From NCBI RefSeq assembly GCF_007971225.1, contig NZ_CP042435.1:2669501-2733500 (forward strand): 64,000 nucleotides of DNA. The letters run 5' to 3'. Under the pieces are notes generated by a model. It saw nothing but the letters and a program-made list of their open reading frames with translations, was not told the DNA's origin and made no database searches. Made by a program: the position numbers and the translations under genes. Positions 17,401 to 26,354 of this stretch are shown here, one piece after another. The stretch is from Panacibacter ginsenosidivorans (lineage in GTDB: Bacteria > Bacteroidota > Bacteroidia > Chitinophagales > Chitinophagaceae). The stretch's first letter is position 1. Each line of letters starts with the position of its first letter.

Positions 17401-18000
17401 CTAATACTTTACTCCTGCTTCTATCTTTACGGGCACATAATTTTCTCTTGGTGGTATGGGGCAATTGTATCCTTCAGTATATGCACAATAAGGCTGATAA
17501 GCTTTGTTGAAATTAATAACCACCGTATTTGTTTGTGGAATAGTAAGATCTATATAACGGCCCCCACCATAAGTTTCTTTACCGCTTGTTGCATCGCGGA
17601 AAGGAATAAAAAGATAATCACGATACTGACGCTGGCTGGCAAGGCTGATAGATTGATAAACGCCTAATGTATATTCTTTATCTTTTATAGTAAAGGTTAC
17701 TTCACCATACTTTACATACTGCTTGGTTTCCTTTCCGGATGTAGGCATCTCAAATATTTTTTCATTAGCGGTTCGTGTAAACTTTGCGGTAACCACATAT
17801 TGCATACTCACCGGGAAAAAATGAATGCCTTTAAATTCTTTTTTTGCTTCCCTGCTTAATGGTGACGTACCGGCATTTGTATATTCCTGTATCAGTTCCT
17901 TTTGAAAGCGGTTGATCTCATTAATAAGCGCTGTATCTTTTTGTGCCAAAACTATGTTTACAATGAACAGGATGCCGATCAAAAAAATAATTCTTTTCAT
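17401..18000 (-). CDS. DUF1684 family protein
   Basis: A 199-residue exported protein (signal peptide about residues 1-19, ending VLAQ). The DUF1684 hallmarks are present: FKGIHFFPVSMQYVV, the middle GGGRYIDL, YQPYCAYTEGYNCPIPPREN and the end VPVKIEAGVKY. The PIPPREN motif is nearly invariant in the family. Function unknown. I start at ATG 18000 because it gives a proper signal peptide; another ATG lies ten codons upstream. It is convergent with the response regulator across a family A repeat. Confidence 0.88.
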   Translation of the reverse strand: MKRIIFLIGILFIVNIVLAQKDTALINEINRFQKELIQEYTNAGTSPLSREAKKEFKGIHFFPVSMQYVVTAKFTRTANEKIFEMPTSGKETKQYVKYGEVTFTIKDKEYTLGVYQSISLASQRQYRDYLFIPFRDATSGKETYGGGRYIDLTIPQTNTVVINFNKAYQPYCAYTEGYNCPIPPRENYVPVKIEAGVKY

Positions 18001-18129
18001 ACCCAATATTTCGGCGGCTAAGATAATCATTGTTGTTACCTGATGAGTAATTTTTGGGTTATCTGTTATTGTCAGGTGTTATTCTTTTATTTTTGATAAC
18101 ACTACCAGTTAAATTTTAAGGCCCCCATC

Positions 18130-19398
18130 ATGAATAAACAAAAAACAAGAGCATATAAATTTCTCCGGTATTGGAAAAAACTGGGCCCTGGCCTTATAAC
18201 AGGGTCAAGCGATGACGATCCTTCAGGCATAGCCACTTATACACAGGCGGGTGCTGCCTATGGTTTAAATACACTGTGGACCGCATTTATTACATTTCCT
18301 TTAATGGCTGCCATACAGGAAATGTGCGCAAGAATAGGATTGGTTACCGGGCATGGTTTAACAGGAACGCTTAAAAAGCATTATGCCAGGCCCGTATTAT
18401 ATTTAATGCTGGTATTTAGTTTTCCTGCTATTGTTATGAACATCGGTGCAGATATCGCGGGTATGGGTGCAGTGGGTAATTTATTATTCCCATCTATAGA
18501 ACCGGGCTATTTTAGTGTATTGTTTACCGTAATGCTGTTGTTTTCGATTATTTATTTTCCTTACCAGAAAATTGCGGCCGTACTTAAATACCTCTGTGCT
18601 GTTTTGCTTGTTTATCTTATAGTTCCTTTTCTATACAAACAGGATTGGTTAACTATTCTTAAAGATACTATCGTACCCACCATTCAATTTAATAAGAATT
18701 ATCTTACCGTGCTTGTGGCTATTCTTGGAACTACCATTTCTCCTTATCTTTTTTTCTGGCAGGCTAACATGGAAGTGGAAGAAATAAAACATCGCAAAAA
18801 GAAATTGATTGTAAATAAAAGAGTAACAGAAGAAATGAAAAGGGATGTGGATTTTGGTATGTTCTTCTCCAATCTGGTAATGTTCTTTATTATACTTACG
18901 GCAGGTACCGTGTTATTTAAAGGAGGTATTCACCAGGTAGATACGGTAGAACAGGCTGCCGAGTCTTTACGTCCGCTTGCCGGAGATGCTGCATATTGGC
19001 TTTTTGCTGTTGGCGTTATTGGCACAGGTTTACTAGCCATCCCGGTTTTAAGTGGCTCCCTGTCTTATATTTTTTGTGAGACCTTTGATTGGGAAGAGGG
19101 ATTGGATAAAAAGTTTAATGAAGCAAGGCCGTTTTACATTATTATTGCCATCTCTCTTATACTGGGTCTTTCATTGAATTATATAGGAATAACACCCATA
19201 CAGGCTCTTGTTTATTCTGCTATTCTTTACGGATTAACTGCACCTGTTCTTATCGCCATTATATTGCACATATGCAATAACAAAAAAATAATGGGGGACT
19301 TTACCAATAAAAGAACTGCCAACATTTTGGGAGGCTTTACCCTGCTGTTAATGACCACTGCTGCAGTTACTTTGATCTACCTGCAAATTGCACAATAA
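18130..19398 (+). CDS. NRAMP-related metal ion transporter lacking canonical metal-site motifs
   Basis: A 422-residue protein with about eleven membrane helices that follows the NRAMP (SLC11) layout: GPGLITGSSDDDPSGIATY in helix 1 and GTTISPYLFFWQ in helix 6. In manganese/iron NRAMP proteins these read DPGN and MPH; here the aspartate is kept but the helix 6 methionine and histidine are replaced. Such changes are known in NRAMP-related proteins that move Mg or other hard cations, so Mn transport should not be assumed. It is convergent with dcd with a six-base gap. It lies on the plus strand and appears monocistronic. Confidence 0.85.
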   Translation: MNKQKTRAYKFLRYWKKLGPGLITGSSDDDPSGIATYTQAGAAYGLNTLWTAFITFPLMAAIQEMCARIGLVTGHGLTGTLKKHYARPVLYLMLVFSFPAIVMNIGADIAGMGAVGNLLFPSIEPGYFSVLFTVMLLFSIIYFPYQKIAAVLKYLCAVLLVYLIVPFLYKQDWLTILKDTIVPTIQFNKNYLTVLVAILGTTISPYLFFWQANMEVEEIKHRKKKLIVNKRVTEEMKRDVDFGMFFSNLVMFFIILTAGTVLFKGGIHQVDTVEQAAESLRPLAGDAAYWLFAVGVIGTGLLAIPVLSGSLSYIFCETFDWEEGLDKKFNEARPFYIIIAISLILGLSLNYIGITPIQALVYSAILYGLTAPVLIAIILHICNNKKIMGDFTNKRTANILGGFTLLLMTTAAVTLIYLQIAQ

Positions 19399-19404
19399 CT
19401 ATTG

Positions 19405-19941
19405 CTAAAACTTATTCTTCCACATCATACTTTCAATAGGCTTGTCCGGCTGCCCGCTGTATTTGGCATTTTTTTTCTGGTTGTATTTTACTTCTATCTC
19501 GCCATCAACCGGAAAATAAATAAGCTGGCCGATAGGCATGCCCTTATAAACTTTCACTGGTTGCTTTACCGATATTTCCAAGGTCCAGTTGCCGCAAAAA
19601 CCCACATCACCTTTGCCTGCCGTTGCATGAATATCTATCCCTAAACGGCCGGTAGAAGATTTGCCTTCCAGAAAGGGCACATGCGCATGCGTCTCCGTAT
19701 ATTCAAGTGTTACGCCTAAATAAAATATATGCGGATACAATACAAAACCTTCTTCCGGAATTTCAAAATATTCAATTTCATTGTGCTTTTTTGCATCAAG
19801 AATATGTTCGCGGTAAGTAGCCAGCCACTTGCCCAAATGCACATCATAACTGTTGCTGCCGAGACATTCACGGTCATAAGGTATCAGCTTTATAGTACCT
19901 TTTTCTATTTCTTCCAATATGCGTAAATCAGATAAGATCAT
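19405..19941 (-). CDS. dcd: dCTP deaminase
   Basis: Deaminates dCTP to dUTP, feeding dTTP synthesis. The 178-residue protein has the family motifs GSNSYDVHLG near the start, EGKSSTGRLGIDIHATAGKG and FCGNWTLEI, the last carrying the catalytic Glu. Length is as expected. No signal, cytoplasmic trimer by family. It ends head-on against the NRAMP-related gene. A bifunctional deaminase/dUTPase cannot be ruled out by eye. Confidence 0.94.
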   Translation of the reverse strand: MILSDLRILEEIEKGTIKLIPYDRECLGSNSYDVHLGKWLATYREHILDAKKHNEIEYFEIPEEGFVLYPHIFYLGVTLEYTETHAHVPFLEGKSSTGRLGIDIHATAGKGDVGFCGNWTLEISVKQPVKVYKGMPIGQLIYFPVDGEIEVKYNQKKNAKYSGQPDKPIESMMWKNKF

Positions 19942-19969
19942 GTGATATTTATTTATGTTACCGGCTTAT

Positions 19970-20004
19970 GTTCTTTGTGGCATCGCCTGTTGTGTCACTC
20001 ACTT
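19970..20004 (+). repeat. Family A repeat, left arm upstream of the phosphopantetheinyl transferase gene
   Basis: GTGGCATCGCCT then GTTGTGTCACTCACTT. Its partner arm lies beyond the gene at 20755. Confidence 0.75.
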
Positions 20005-20081
20005 TAGCGTAAAGTAACTTTGGTCAACAAATATTCTGCAAATAAATCGTAAATCTGCAATCTAAAGTCCTCAATCTTAAA

Positions 20082-20744
20082 TTGGCACTCTTTTATCAAC
20101 ATAATATTAACGACAATACAAAACTGGGCATCTGGCAGATAGAAGAACCGGAGGATTTTTTTTTAGCATCCGTACCGCAGCATAGAGCTATTACACATCC
20201 GCATAAAAGACTGCAGCACCTTGCCGGGAGATATTTATTAAAACACCTGTTCCCTGATTTTCCTTACGAAGAGATTGTGATTGCCGATACAAGAAAACCT
20301 TACCTTCCTTATGAACAATATCATTTCTCTATTTCTCATTGTGGCAATTATGCTGCAGCCATTGTAAGCAGGAAAGAAAGGGTAGGTATAGATATAGAAC
20401 TACCCACCGGCAGGATAAAAAAAATAAGTCACAAATTTTTAAATATTCAGGAACGGGAACACTTCCATGTGGCAGGTACCTGGCTGCAGGACAAAGCTGA
20501 TACATCATTAACGCTAAACGATAAAAGCCTCACTGTTTTATGGTGTGCCAAAGAAGCCGTATATAAATGGTGGGGCTGGGGTAGCGTAGATTTCAGCGAT
20601 CATATTTTATTGCAGCCTTTTGAAATAAAGACAGAAGGCAGTATTGCAGCAAATTTTATAAGAATGCAAAGGATTTTCGACCTTGGTCTTCAATATAAGG
20701 TATTTGAAGGGCTATGCTTGGTGTGGCTAAGTTCTGCTGCTTAA
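20082..20744 (+). CDS. 4'-phosphopantetheinyl transferase (Sfp type)
   Basis: Moves phosphopantetheine from CoA to carrier proteins. The 220-residue protein has RLQHLAGRYLLKHLF, SISHCGNYAAAIVS, the Mg-binding VGIDIELP and LWCAKEAVYKWWG, all diagnostic for Sfp-type enzymes. The start is TTG 20082: there is no in-frame ATG until far into the domain, and the first residues ALFYQHNINDNTKLGIW fit the family N-terminus. The gene sits between inverted arms of a family A repeat and is not in an operon with a polyketide or peptide synthetase here, so the target is likely the general acyl carrier protein. Confidence 0.9.
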   Translation: MALFYQHNINDNTKLGIWQIEEPEDFFLASVPQHRAITHPHKRLQHLAGRYLLKHLFPDFPYEEIVIADTRKPYLPYEQYHFSISHCGNYAAAIVSRKERVGIDIELPTGRIKKISHKFLNIQEREHFHVAGTWLQDKADTSLTLNDKSLTVLWCAKEAVYKWWGWGSVDFSDHILLQPFEIKTEGSIAANFIRMQRIFDLGLQYKVFEGLCLVWLSSAA

Positions 20745-20754
20745 TGTTACTGCA

Positions 20755-20774
20755 GTACAAGAGTGCGACGCAAC
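20755..20774 (+). repeat. Family A repeat, right arm downstream of the phosphopantetheinyl transferase gene
   Basis: Exact consensus GTACAAGAGTGCGACGCAAC, 11 bases past the stop. The following 340 bases before the M4 protease gene show no other feature. Confidence 0.8.
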
Positions 20775-21113
20775 AAAAGACACTTTAAGTACTAAAAGCC
20801 GGGATCCAAAAAAGATCTATTGCGTAACATCAGCTTCTGCTTTCCTGTTTAGCATATTTCTTTTTTACAAAAAAGAAATTTCATTTAACTTGTCCTCACA
20901 GCCATCCGGAATAACCCATTTTCCTGTTAAAAACCTTAGTCAACACTTTTCATTTCAGAAATATAAAGCAGTCATGAAATGCCTGTTTATTGCTTTGCAC
21001 ATACCTTACTAATGCACAGGCGGCTATATTTTGGCGCAGGTATTTTTTACGAGTATTCCATTGAACTTTTTTCTATGGTTATTTTTTAAACTTTCATCAT
21101 AAAAACAAAAACT

Positions 21114-23759
21114 ATGAAAAAGCATTTACTTGTTATTGCTACATTTTTCTTGTCCGGTATCATATATGGGCAGGTAAATTTAAAATCCATTATTCGTGGC
21201 GAAAAAGGCGTCAGCAATCATTATACTGCTGTACCCGCCAATCAGAATGTCCGTTTTACAGCTGCATCCGCCCGGACAATATTTGGACTGGATGCTAATG
21301 CGGATCTTATATTGACAAAGACTGAGCCTGATAAACTAGGCTATATACATTACAGGTATTTCCAGACTTACAAAGGCATCCCTGTTGAGAACAGCATGTA
21401 TATAGCACATACCCGCAACGGTCTCCTGCGGGGAATGACGGGAAGGATAATTGTAGATTTTGATCCTGAAATGGACAAAAGAAATACAGCCCGTTTATCT
21501 GCCAGCCAGGCTGAAGAAACTGCTATTCGTTCTGTAGGTGCGCAGGTCTATGCATGGAAAGATGCAGGTATGGAACAAAACATCAAAATGCAAACCGGTA
21601 ATAAATATGCCAGCTATATGCCAAAGGCCAGATTGGTATGGTACAGCCCGGGTTTTGGTTTAGACTCAAGAGCATTGCGTCTTGCATATAAGATAGATGT
21701 ATATGCCATTAAACCGCTGAGCAGGGCTGATTATTTCGTGGATGCTATTACAGGTAAAATAATCGGCAAGGAAGATAAAATATATTTTACTGATGCTACT
21801 GGTACGGCTGGTACTTACTGGAGCGGAACACAAACCATACATTCCGATTTTACCGGTACCAATTACCAGTTAAGAGACTATACAAAAGGAAATGGTGTGA
21901 TAACACTGCATGGTGAATCAGGTTCATACGGAACAGACTATTCCAGCGCTACTGCCAACTGGACACTCAGCGGTTTCAATGTTGCAGCACTTGATGCACA
22001 TTATGGTGTAGGGCAAACCTATGCTTTTTACATGGCCAAATTTGGACGTAACAGTTATGATAATGCAGGTACCGCATTATACAGTTACGTGAACGATCCC
22101 ACCTATATTGATAACGCTTACTGGGATGGAAGTGCCATGCATTTTTGCAAAAGATCTACAAATGAAGGCGGCGGGGTAACAGGCATAGACGTAACGGGTC
22201 ATGAACTTACTCATGGTGTAACACAGGCAACCTGCGGTCTTGTGTACAGTTACGAGTCAGGCGCAATGAATGAAAGCCTCAGTGATATAATGGGTAAATC
22301 TGTTCAGTTCTGGTCTAAACCAACAGACATTAACTGGCAATTGAGTAATGATATGAACTGGATAATACGAGACATTAGTAACCCTAATTTGCTTGGTCAG
22401 CCTGACACATATAAAGGTACTTATTGGTACACCGGTTTTGGCGATAATGGCGGCGTACATTATAACAGCGGTGTGGGCAATTTCATGTTTTATCTTTTGG
22501 TTAATGGGGGCACCGGCACTAATGACATAGGCAATGCTTATACCGTTGGAGCACTTGGCCTTGAAAAAGCAGACCAGATCATCTACAGGTCCCAGTCAGT
22601 TTACCTTGTTTCTACTTCCCAGTATATCGACTGGCGTACTGCCTGTGTAAATGCTGCATCAGATCTTTATGGTGCTACTTCTAACGAAGTAGACCAGGTT
22701 AAAAATGCTTTCTATGCAGTAGGTCTGGGATCTTCTTCTACCGGTTGTGACTATCCTGTTGGCCTTGCTGCTTCCAATATTACAAAGTCCGGAGCAACTA
22801 TTAGCTGGTCAGCCGTTTCAGGAGTAAGTAGTTATAATCTGCAATGGAAATTATCTACCGCCACTACCTGGAACACTGTATCGAATATCGCAGCAACGAG
22901 TTATAATCTTACCGGTTTAAGCCCAGCATTTGCCTACGATGTAGAAATAGAAAGCAATTGTTCCGGTGGTACTACAAGCGGCTATAGTTCACCTATAACT
23001 TTTACCACATTAACAGCAGGTGGATATTGTATTTCATACGGTCAGAGTACCGATTATGAATTTATACAAAGGGTTGCGGTGGGTACTACAGGCTATACAA
23101 GCGGTAATAATGGAGGTTATGGAAATTTCGTTAGCTTTTCTGGTCCTGTAAAAGCAGGCAGGTCTTATGTGTTGCAGTTAACACCAGGCTTTGTCAGCAG
23201 TATATTTTCAGAAAACTGGACAGTGTATGCCGACTTTAACCGTGATGGTGATTATGCAGATGCAGGAGAAAACCTGGGTAGTGTTATTTCAACCAGTGCT
23301 GCTGCAGTTAACCTTCCATTCACTGTACCGGCAACAGCTACAAATGCACGCACAGGTTTAAGGGTACAAATGTCTTACAGCGTTACACAAACCGACCCTT
23401 GTGCCATCTTTACTTACGGTGAAGTGGAAGATTACAGTATCCGCATAAGTGGTGGTACTGGTTTGGCTACAATGACTGATATTACACAAAACAAGGGCAA
23501 TAGCCTTACTATACTTCCTAACCCGCTGAAAGGGACTATGGCAACAGTGGGAATGGAACTGGCTGCGCAGGGAAAGGTTACACTGAAAGTAAGCGACCTT
23601 TCCGGTAGGCTGCTGGTATTACAGGAAGAAAATAATGGAACAAAGGGAAAGAATACGTTTATACTTAAAGGAACAGAACGACTAAACAGTGGCGTATTTA
23701 TGGTAGTGGCAGAGCAGAATGGAAAAATTGTAGGACGCGCACAGCTGCTGGTGAATTAA
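21114..23759 (+). CDS. Secreted M4 (thermolysin-like) metalloprotease with Fn3, GEVED and sorting domains
   Basis: An 881-residue secreted protease. Order: signal peptide (1-19), FTP/PepSY-type propeptide (about 30-210), M4 catalytic domain (about 225-540) with zinc motif HELTH at 363-367 and the downstream zinc Glu in MNESLSD, a fibronectin type III domain (about 545-640), a GEVED domain (about 650-790, containing YGEVEDYSI), and a C-terminal type A sorting domain (about 800-881, ILPNPLKG and so on). The last points to export by the type IX secretion system with removal of the tail. It digests outside proteins. The gene is single, with a strong terminator after it. Confidence 0.95.
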   Translation: MKKHLLVIATFFLSGIIYGQVNLKSIIRGEKGVSNHYTAVPANQNVRFTAASARTIFGLDANADLILTKTEPDKLGYIHYRYFQTYKGIPVENSMYIAHTRNGLLRGMTGRIIVDFDPEMDKRNTARLSASQAEETAIRSVGAQVYAWKDAGMEQNIKMQTGNKYASYMPKARLVWYSPGFGLDSRALRLAYKIDVYAIKPLSRADYFVDAITGKIIGKEDKIYFTDATGTAGTYWSGTQTIHSDFTGTNYQLRDYTKGNGVITLHGESGSYGTDYSSATANWTLSGFNVAALDAHYGVGQTYAFYMAKFGRNSYDNAGTALYSYVNDPTYIDNAYWDGSAMHFCKRSTNEGGGVTGIDVTGHELTHGVTQATCGLVYSYESGAMNESLSDIMGKSVQFWSKPTDINWQLSNDMNWIIRDISNPNLLGQPDTYKGTYWYTGFGDNGGVHYNSGVGNFMFYLLVNGGTGTNDIGNAYTVGALGLEKADQIIYRSQSVYLVSTSQYIDWRTACVNAASDLYGATSNEVDQVKNAFYAVGLGSSSTGCDYPVGLAASNITKSGATISWSAVSGVSSYNLQWKLSTATTWNTVSNIAATSYNLTGLSPAFAYDVEIESNCSGGTTSGYSSPITFTTLTAGGYCISYGQSTDYEFIQRVAVGTTGYTSGNNGGYGNFVSFSGPVKAGRSYVLQLTPGFVSSIFSENWTVYADFNRDGDYADAGENLGSVISTSAAAVNLPFTVPATATNARTGLRVQMSYSVTQTDPCAIFTYGEVEDYSIRISGGTGLATMTDITQNKGNSLTILPNPLKGTMATVGMELAAQGKVTLKVSDLSGRLLVLQEENNGTKGKNTFILKGTERLNSGVFMVVAEQNGKIVGRAQLLVN

Positions 23760-23786
23760 TTTTTTAAAACTGTCGCTATGATTTCA

Positions 23787-23820
23787 AAAGCTGCTCTTTA
23801 ACAGAGCAGCTTTTTATTTT
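23787..23820 (+). terminator. Terminator of the M4 protease gene
   Basis: AAAGCTGCTCT / AGAGCAGCTTT with a five-base loop and TTTTTATTTTTT. Confidence 0.88.
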
Positions 23821-24195
23821 TTCAAATATTACTTTTTTGTAAAAACCTGTCAATTTTTTGCTATTTATAGCAAATTTTGTCCCAAATAGAAATCCAATTT
23901 TCCAATTATGGGAAATTTAGATCTCCGAAATTATAAAATATATTGAAAATCAATTGTTTATACTTATGGCATAAGCTTTGGCTTTCTACTAATAGTCCGT
24001 TTTTATTACCGTAACCTTGAATTTTGACGAACCCCTAAAAAACTATGAAAGCATTAGTTCTTTAAACCCCGAACCTTTGAAAACAATGGCTGATATGAAA
24101 ACAAACGTACAATATGAAAACATGGCCTTTAATTGATTTATACTGACAACCCAATCCGAACCCCAAAAAATCCGCAAAACCTGCTCAAACTAATT

Positions 24196-24222
24196 ACCCC
24201 GGTAAAACCGGGGTTTTTTTAT
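24196..24222 (+). terminator. Orphan terminator
   Basis: ACCCCGGT / ACCGGGGT with a short AAA loop and seven T. No convincing gene lies between the M4 terminator and this hairpin (about 375 bases with only very short ORFs), so it may end a small RNA. Confidence 0.75.
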
Positions 24223-24329
24223 CTTTGATCAGCACACTAAAAAAGGCCACTTCTCAGTAACCTTTTTTACATTACAAATCAAACGCCTCTTGTTCTTCCT
24301 CAAGCTTATGTTTTAAGTAGGTATCTTCT

Positions 24330-24524
24330 TTAACGTAAAATCAGGAACAGAAGAGCACCGATAATACAGCCGTAAATAATGGCATAGAATAAGGATTTAT
24401 TGCCGCGGCCATACTTTTTCTGCTCCAATGGAGAGGCCTTATACCTGCTTTTTTTAATACCCTGGTTATTAAACATGGATGATTGGATATAAGTAACTGC
24501 CTCTTTATTACTGCTTATTTTCAT
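24330..24524 (-). CDS. Small tail-anchored membrane protein
   Basis: A 64-residue protein with a basic, hydrophilic N-terminal part and one membrane helix at the very C-terminus (SLFYAIIYGCIIGALLFLILR). No family recognised. The layout is the same as that of the protein at 27.3 kb, including a C-terminal helix with I-Y-G, and both genes have a hairpin and a shared upstream box, so they look like related loci. A tail-anchored position in the inner membrane is inferred. Start ATG is clear. Confidence 0.5.
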   Translation of the reverse strand: MKISSNKEAVTYIQSSMFNNQGIKKSRYKASPLEQKKYGRGNKSLFYAIIYGCIIGALLFLILR

Positions 24525-24742
24525 TCCTTTAAAACTTAATTGATTTGAAACTGTAAAATAAAGATGGTTCTGAAGCTTAAAAAATAGAGGGGGCTGTATA
24601 AATATTGTACTGTATTTTTTATTGCATTTGTAGAACCATTACTACACTGGTAATGCCTGTAGTTACGTAAATATCCATAAATGATAAATGCAAAGTAGTT
24701 TACATAAGTTCCAAGCCTATAGTAAATACAAGCTACACAAAT

Positions 24743-24771
24743 AAAAGGTGCCTTGAAGGCACCTTTTTTAC
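24743..24771 (+). terminator. Hairpin between the tail-anchored gene and its shared upstream box
   Basis: AAAAGGTGCCT / AGGCACCTTTT with a TTGA-centred loop and a T run on the plus strand. No plus-strand gene precedes it; on the minus strand it would lie in the leader of the 24.3 kb gene. Confidence 0.6.
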
Positions 24772-24812
24772 TCATTACAAACAAACACACTGATTCATAT
24801 ACAATATAATAG

Positions 24813-24840
24813 AAGGTTGGGTTAACGATTTAAAATTTAC
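24813..24840 (-). promoter_or_regulatory. Shared upstream box, copy 1
   Basis: AAGGTTGGGTTAACGATTTA followed by AAAT, almost identical to 27724-27750. Both lie 240-290 bases upstream of genes for tail-anchored small proteins. Function unknown; a regulator site or a remnant of duplication. Confidence 0.4.
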
Positions 24841-25706
24841 TTTTAAAAACCCGGAGTAGTTGATTTGATACCACAAAATAACAGTCAGTCAAAAGCATAG
24901 AAAATAGAACGCACTATTTAAATGCTGTATATTTCTTTACGAAAGAATTGTAGCAAGAGTACTACACTGCCAACAGGCCTGTATGTCTTAAAAACTATAA
25001 TATATTGAACTGGTTCTCTTGCTTACACCTCAATTGCTGTTATAGCTATGCAGTAAAAGTATGCGATGCAAGGAACCCCATAATGAATAAAATGCCAGGC
25101 TCAAAAGCTGATCACTATTTACTCTCTTTGGCACTAATAACTGAAACTCAACAGCAAATTTTTGTCTTTCGAAGTACCTCTATGTAAAAAGCAATACAAA
25201 CCTAAGGTTCAACAGACTTAAGGGAATAAGTACAAAGTGAAGGACGACAATTATCAGTATTTGCTCAATTCTTCATTGATGACAATATTATCATTAAAGA
25301 GAAAACACAAATGCATCAAAGTGCATAACATTAACGGGTTAACTGAGCTGTCTTTTGCATCAGTTCGCAAGGAGTTTAAAATGAATGCTATTTCTGGAAT
25401 CATCTACACAGATCCTGCAACCATTAAGCCCGAAACAAAAAGAGTACAGTGTCTTCCTATTACAATGGTGTTGGCTAAACAATAGAACTTGAAACCATTC
25501 AGCGAGTATATATTTCTGAGGAAAAAGAATAAGAGGTATCAAAGAAAAAATTCCCCATGATAACCACAAGGCGGCAATAGTTTGCTCACCTGCAATCAAT
25601 ATTATATAGTTTACAAGCAAAATAATCATGGTATATATTTTGATTTAGTATAAATACTTTCATTTTAACGGGGGTTATAAATGAATCATCCTAAGAAAAC
25701 TACTTC
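24841..25706. other. Gene-poor stretch
   Basis: About 870 bases without a gene I trust. Short open frames exist on both strands (82 codons at 25237 with GTG start, 89 codons at 25360-25629 reading left and hydrophobic at its N-terminus) but they overlap each other and match nothing I know. A strong plus-strand terminator closes the stretch. Confidence 0.5.
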
Positions 25707-25745
25707 ATGCCTCGCTACAAAATAGCGAGGCATTTCTTTTTTTAT
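25707..25745 (+). terminator. Orphan terminator
   Basis: ATGCCTCGCTA / TAGCGAGGCAT, ten or more paired bases, followed by TTTCTTTTTTTATT. No established plus-strand gene precedes it. Confidence 0.8.
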
Positions 25746-25764
25746 TATAATTATAAAAATAAGC

Positions 25765-26208
25765 TTACCGTAGTGAAGTATTTGGCTGTGGGGCTGGCAG
25801 CCTTTCCTGATATTTTTTCTGCCACATCTTGTTTTGTTTCACCATCTCGTTTAATTGATGGGACAGCAATTGAAAAGAAACAGCATGCACACTGTCTGCA
25901 ATAGCATAATGCCTTTCAACATTGATAGAATCATAATAATGCATAAGGGTGGCAGCGTTATATAATGAATCAGAAACCCTTAATTGACGCAGTAATAAAT
26001 CATTAGCCTGCACTGCATTTTGCTGGATCCGTGTCATGATCATAAGTATAGTGATTAATACTGCGAAATGGAAAAAGACGGTAATTACATACACAACTCC
26101 ACTAAATTTTGCCCACCAGGTCTTTTTCTGGATTACAGGGGTTGGTGCGTGGCGTTCTGCTTCATTAATAATAATAATAGGAGGCCTCGATTTAAATAAA
26201 TTAAACAT
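25765..26208 (-). CDS. Hypothetical single-pass membrane protein
   Basis: A 147-residue protein: short cytoplasmic N-terminus, one membrane helix at about residues 35-58 (VVYVITVFFHFAVLITILMIM), then a long helical, probably coiled-coil periplasmic part ending in a Pro-rich tail. No family recognised. I start at ATG 26208; a TTG three codons earlier is possible. It is divergent from the YpfJ-type protease gene. The layout resembles small signalling or scaffold proteins but no role can be assigned. Confidence 0.6.
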   Translation of the reverse strand: MFNLFKSRPPIIIINEAERHAPTPVIQKKTWWAKFSGVVYVITVFFHFAVLITILMIMTRIQQNAVQANDLLLRQLRVSDSLYNAATLMHYYDSINVERHYAIADSVHAVSFQLLSHQLNEMVKQNKMWQKKYQERLPAPQPNTSLR

Positions 26209-26354
26209 GACTGGCAATTCTTATTTACAAATAATTTATTAGCGACAATTTGTAAAAGGCAAATTGCAAGCCATTAACCTAACCATAAGTATTGGCATAC
26301 TCTTTTCATTATATGTCACGGATATATACTTTATTTACCACTAAACAACATTAT

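Noticed and set aside
25360-25629. 89-codon minus-strand frame with a hydrophobic start
   Set aside because: Possible membrane segment but no family match and it overlaps another open frame; evidence too thin for a call.
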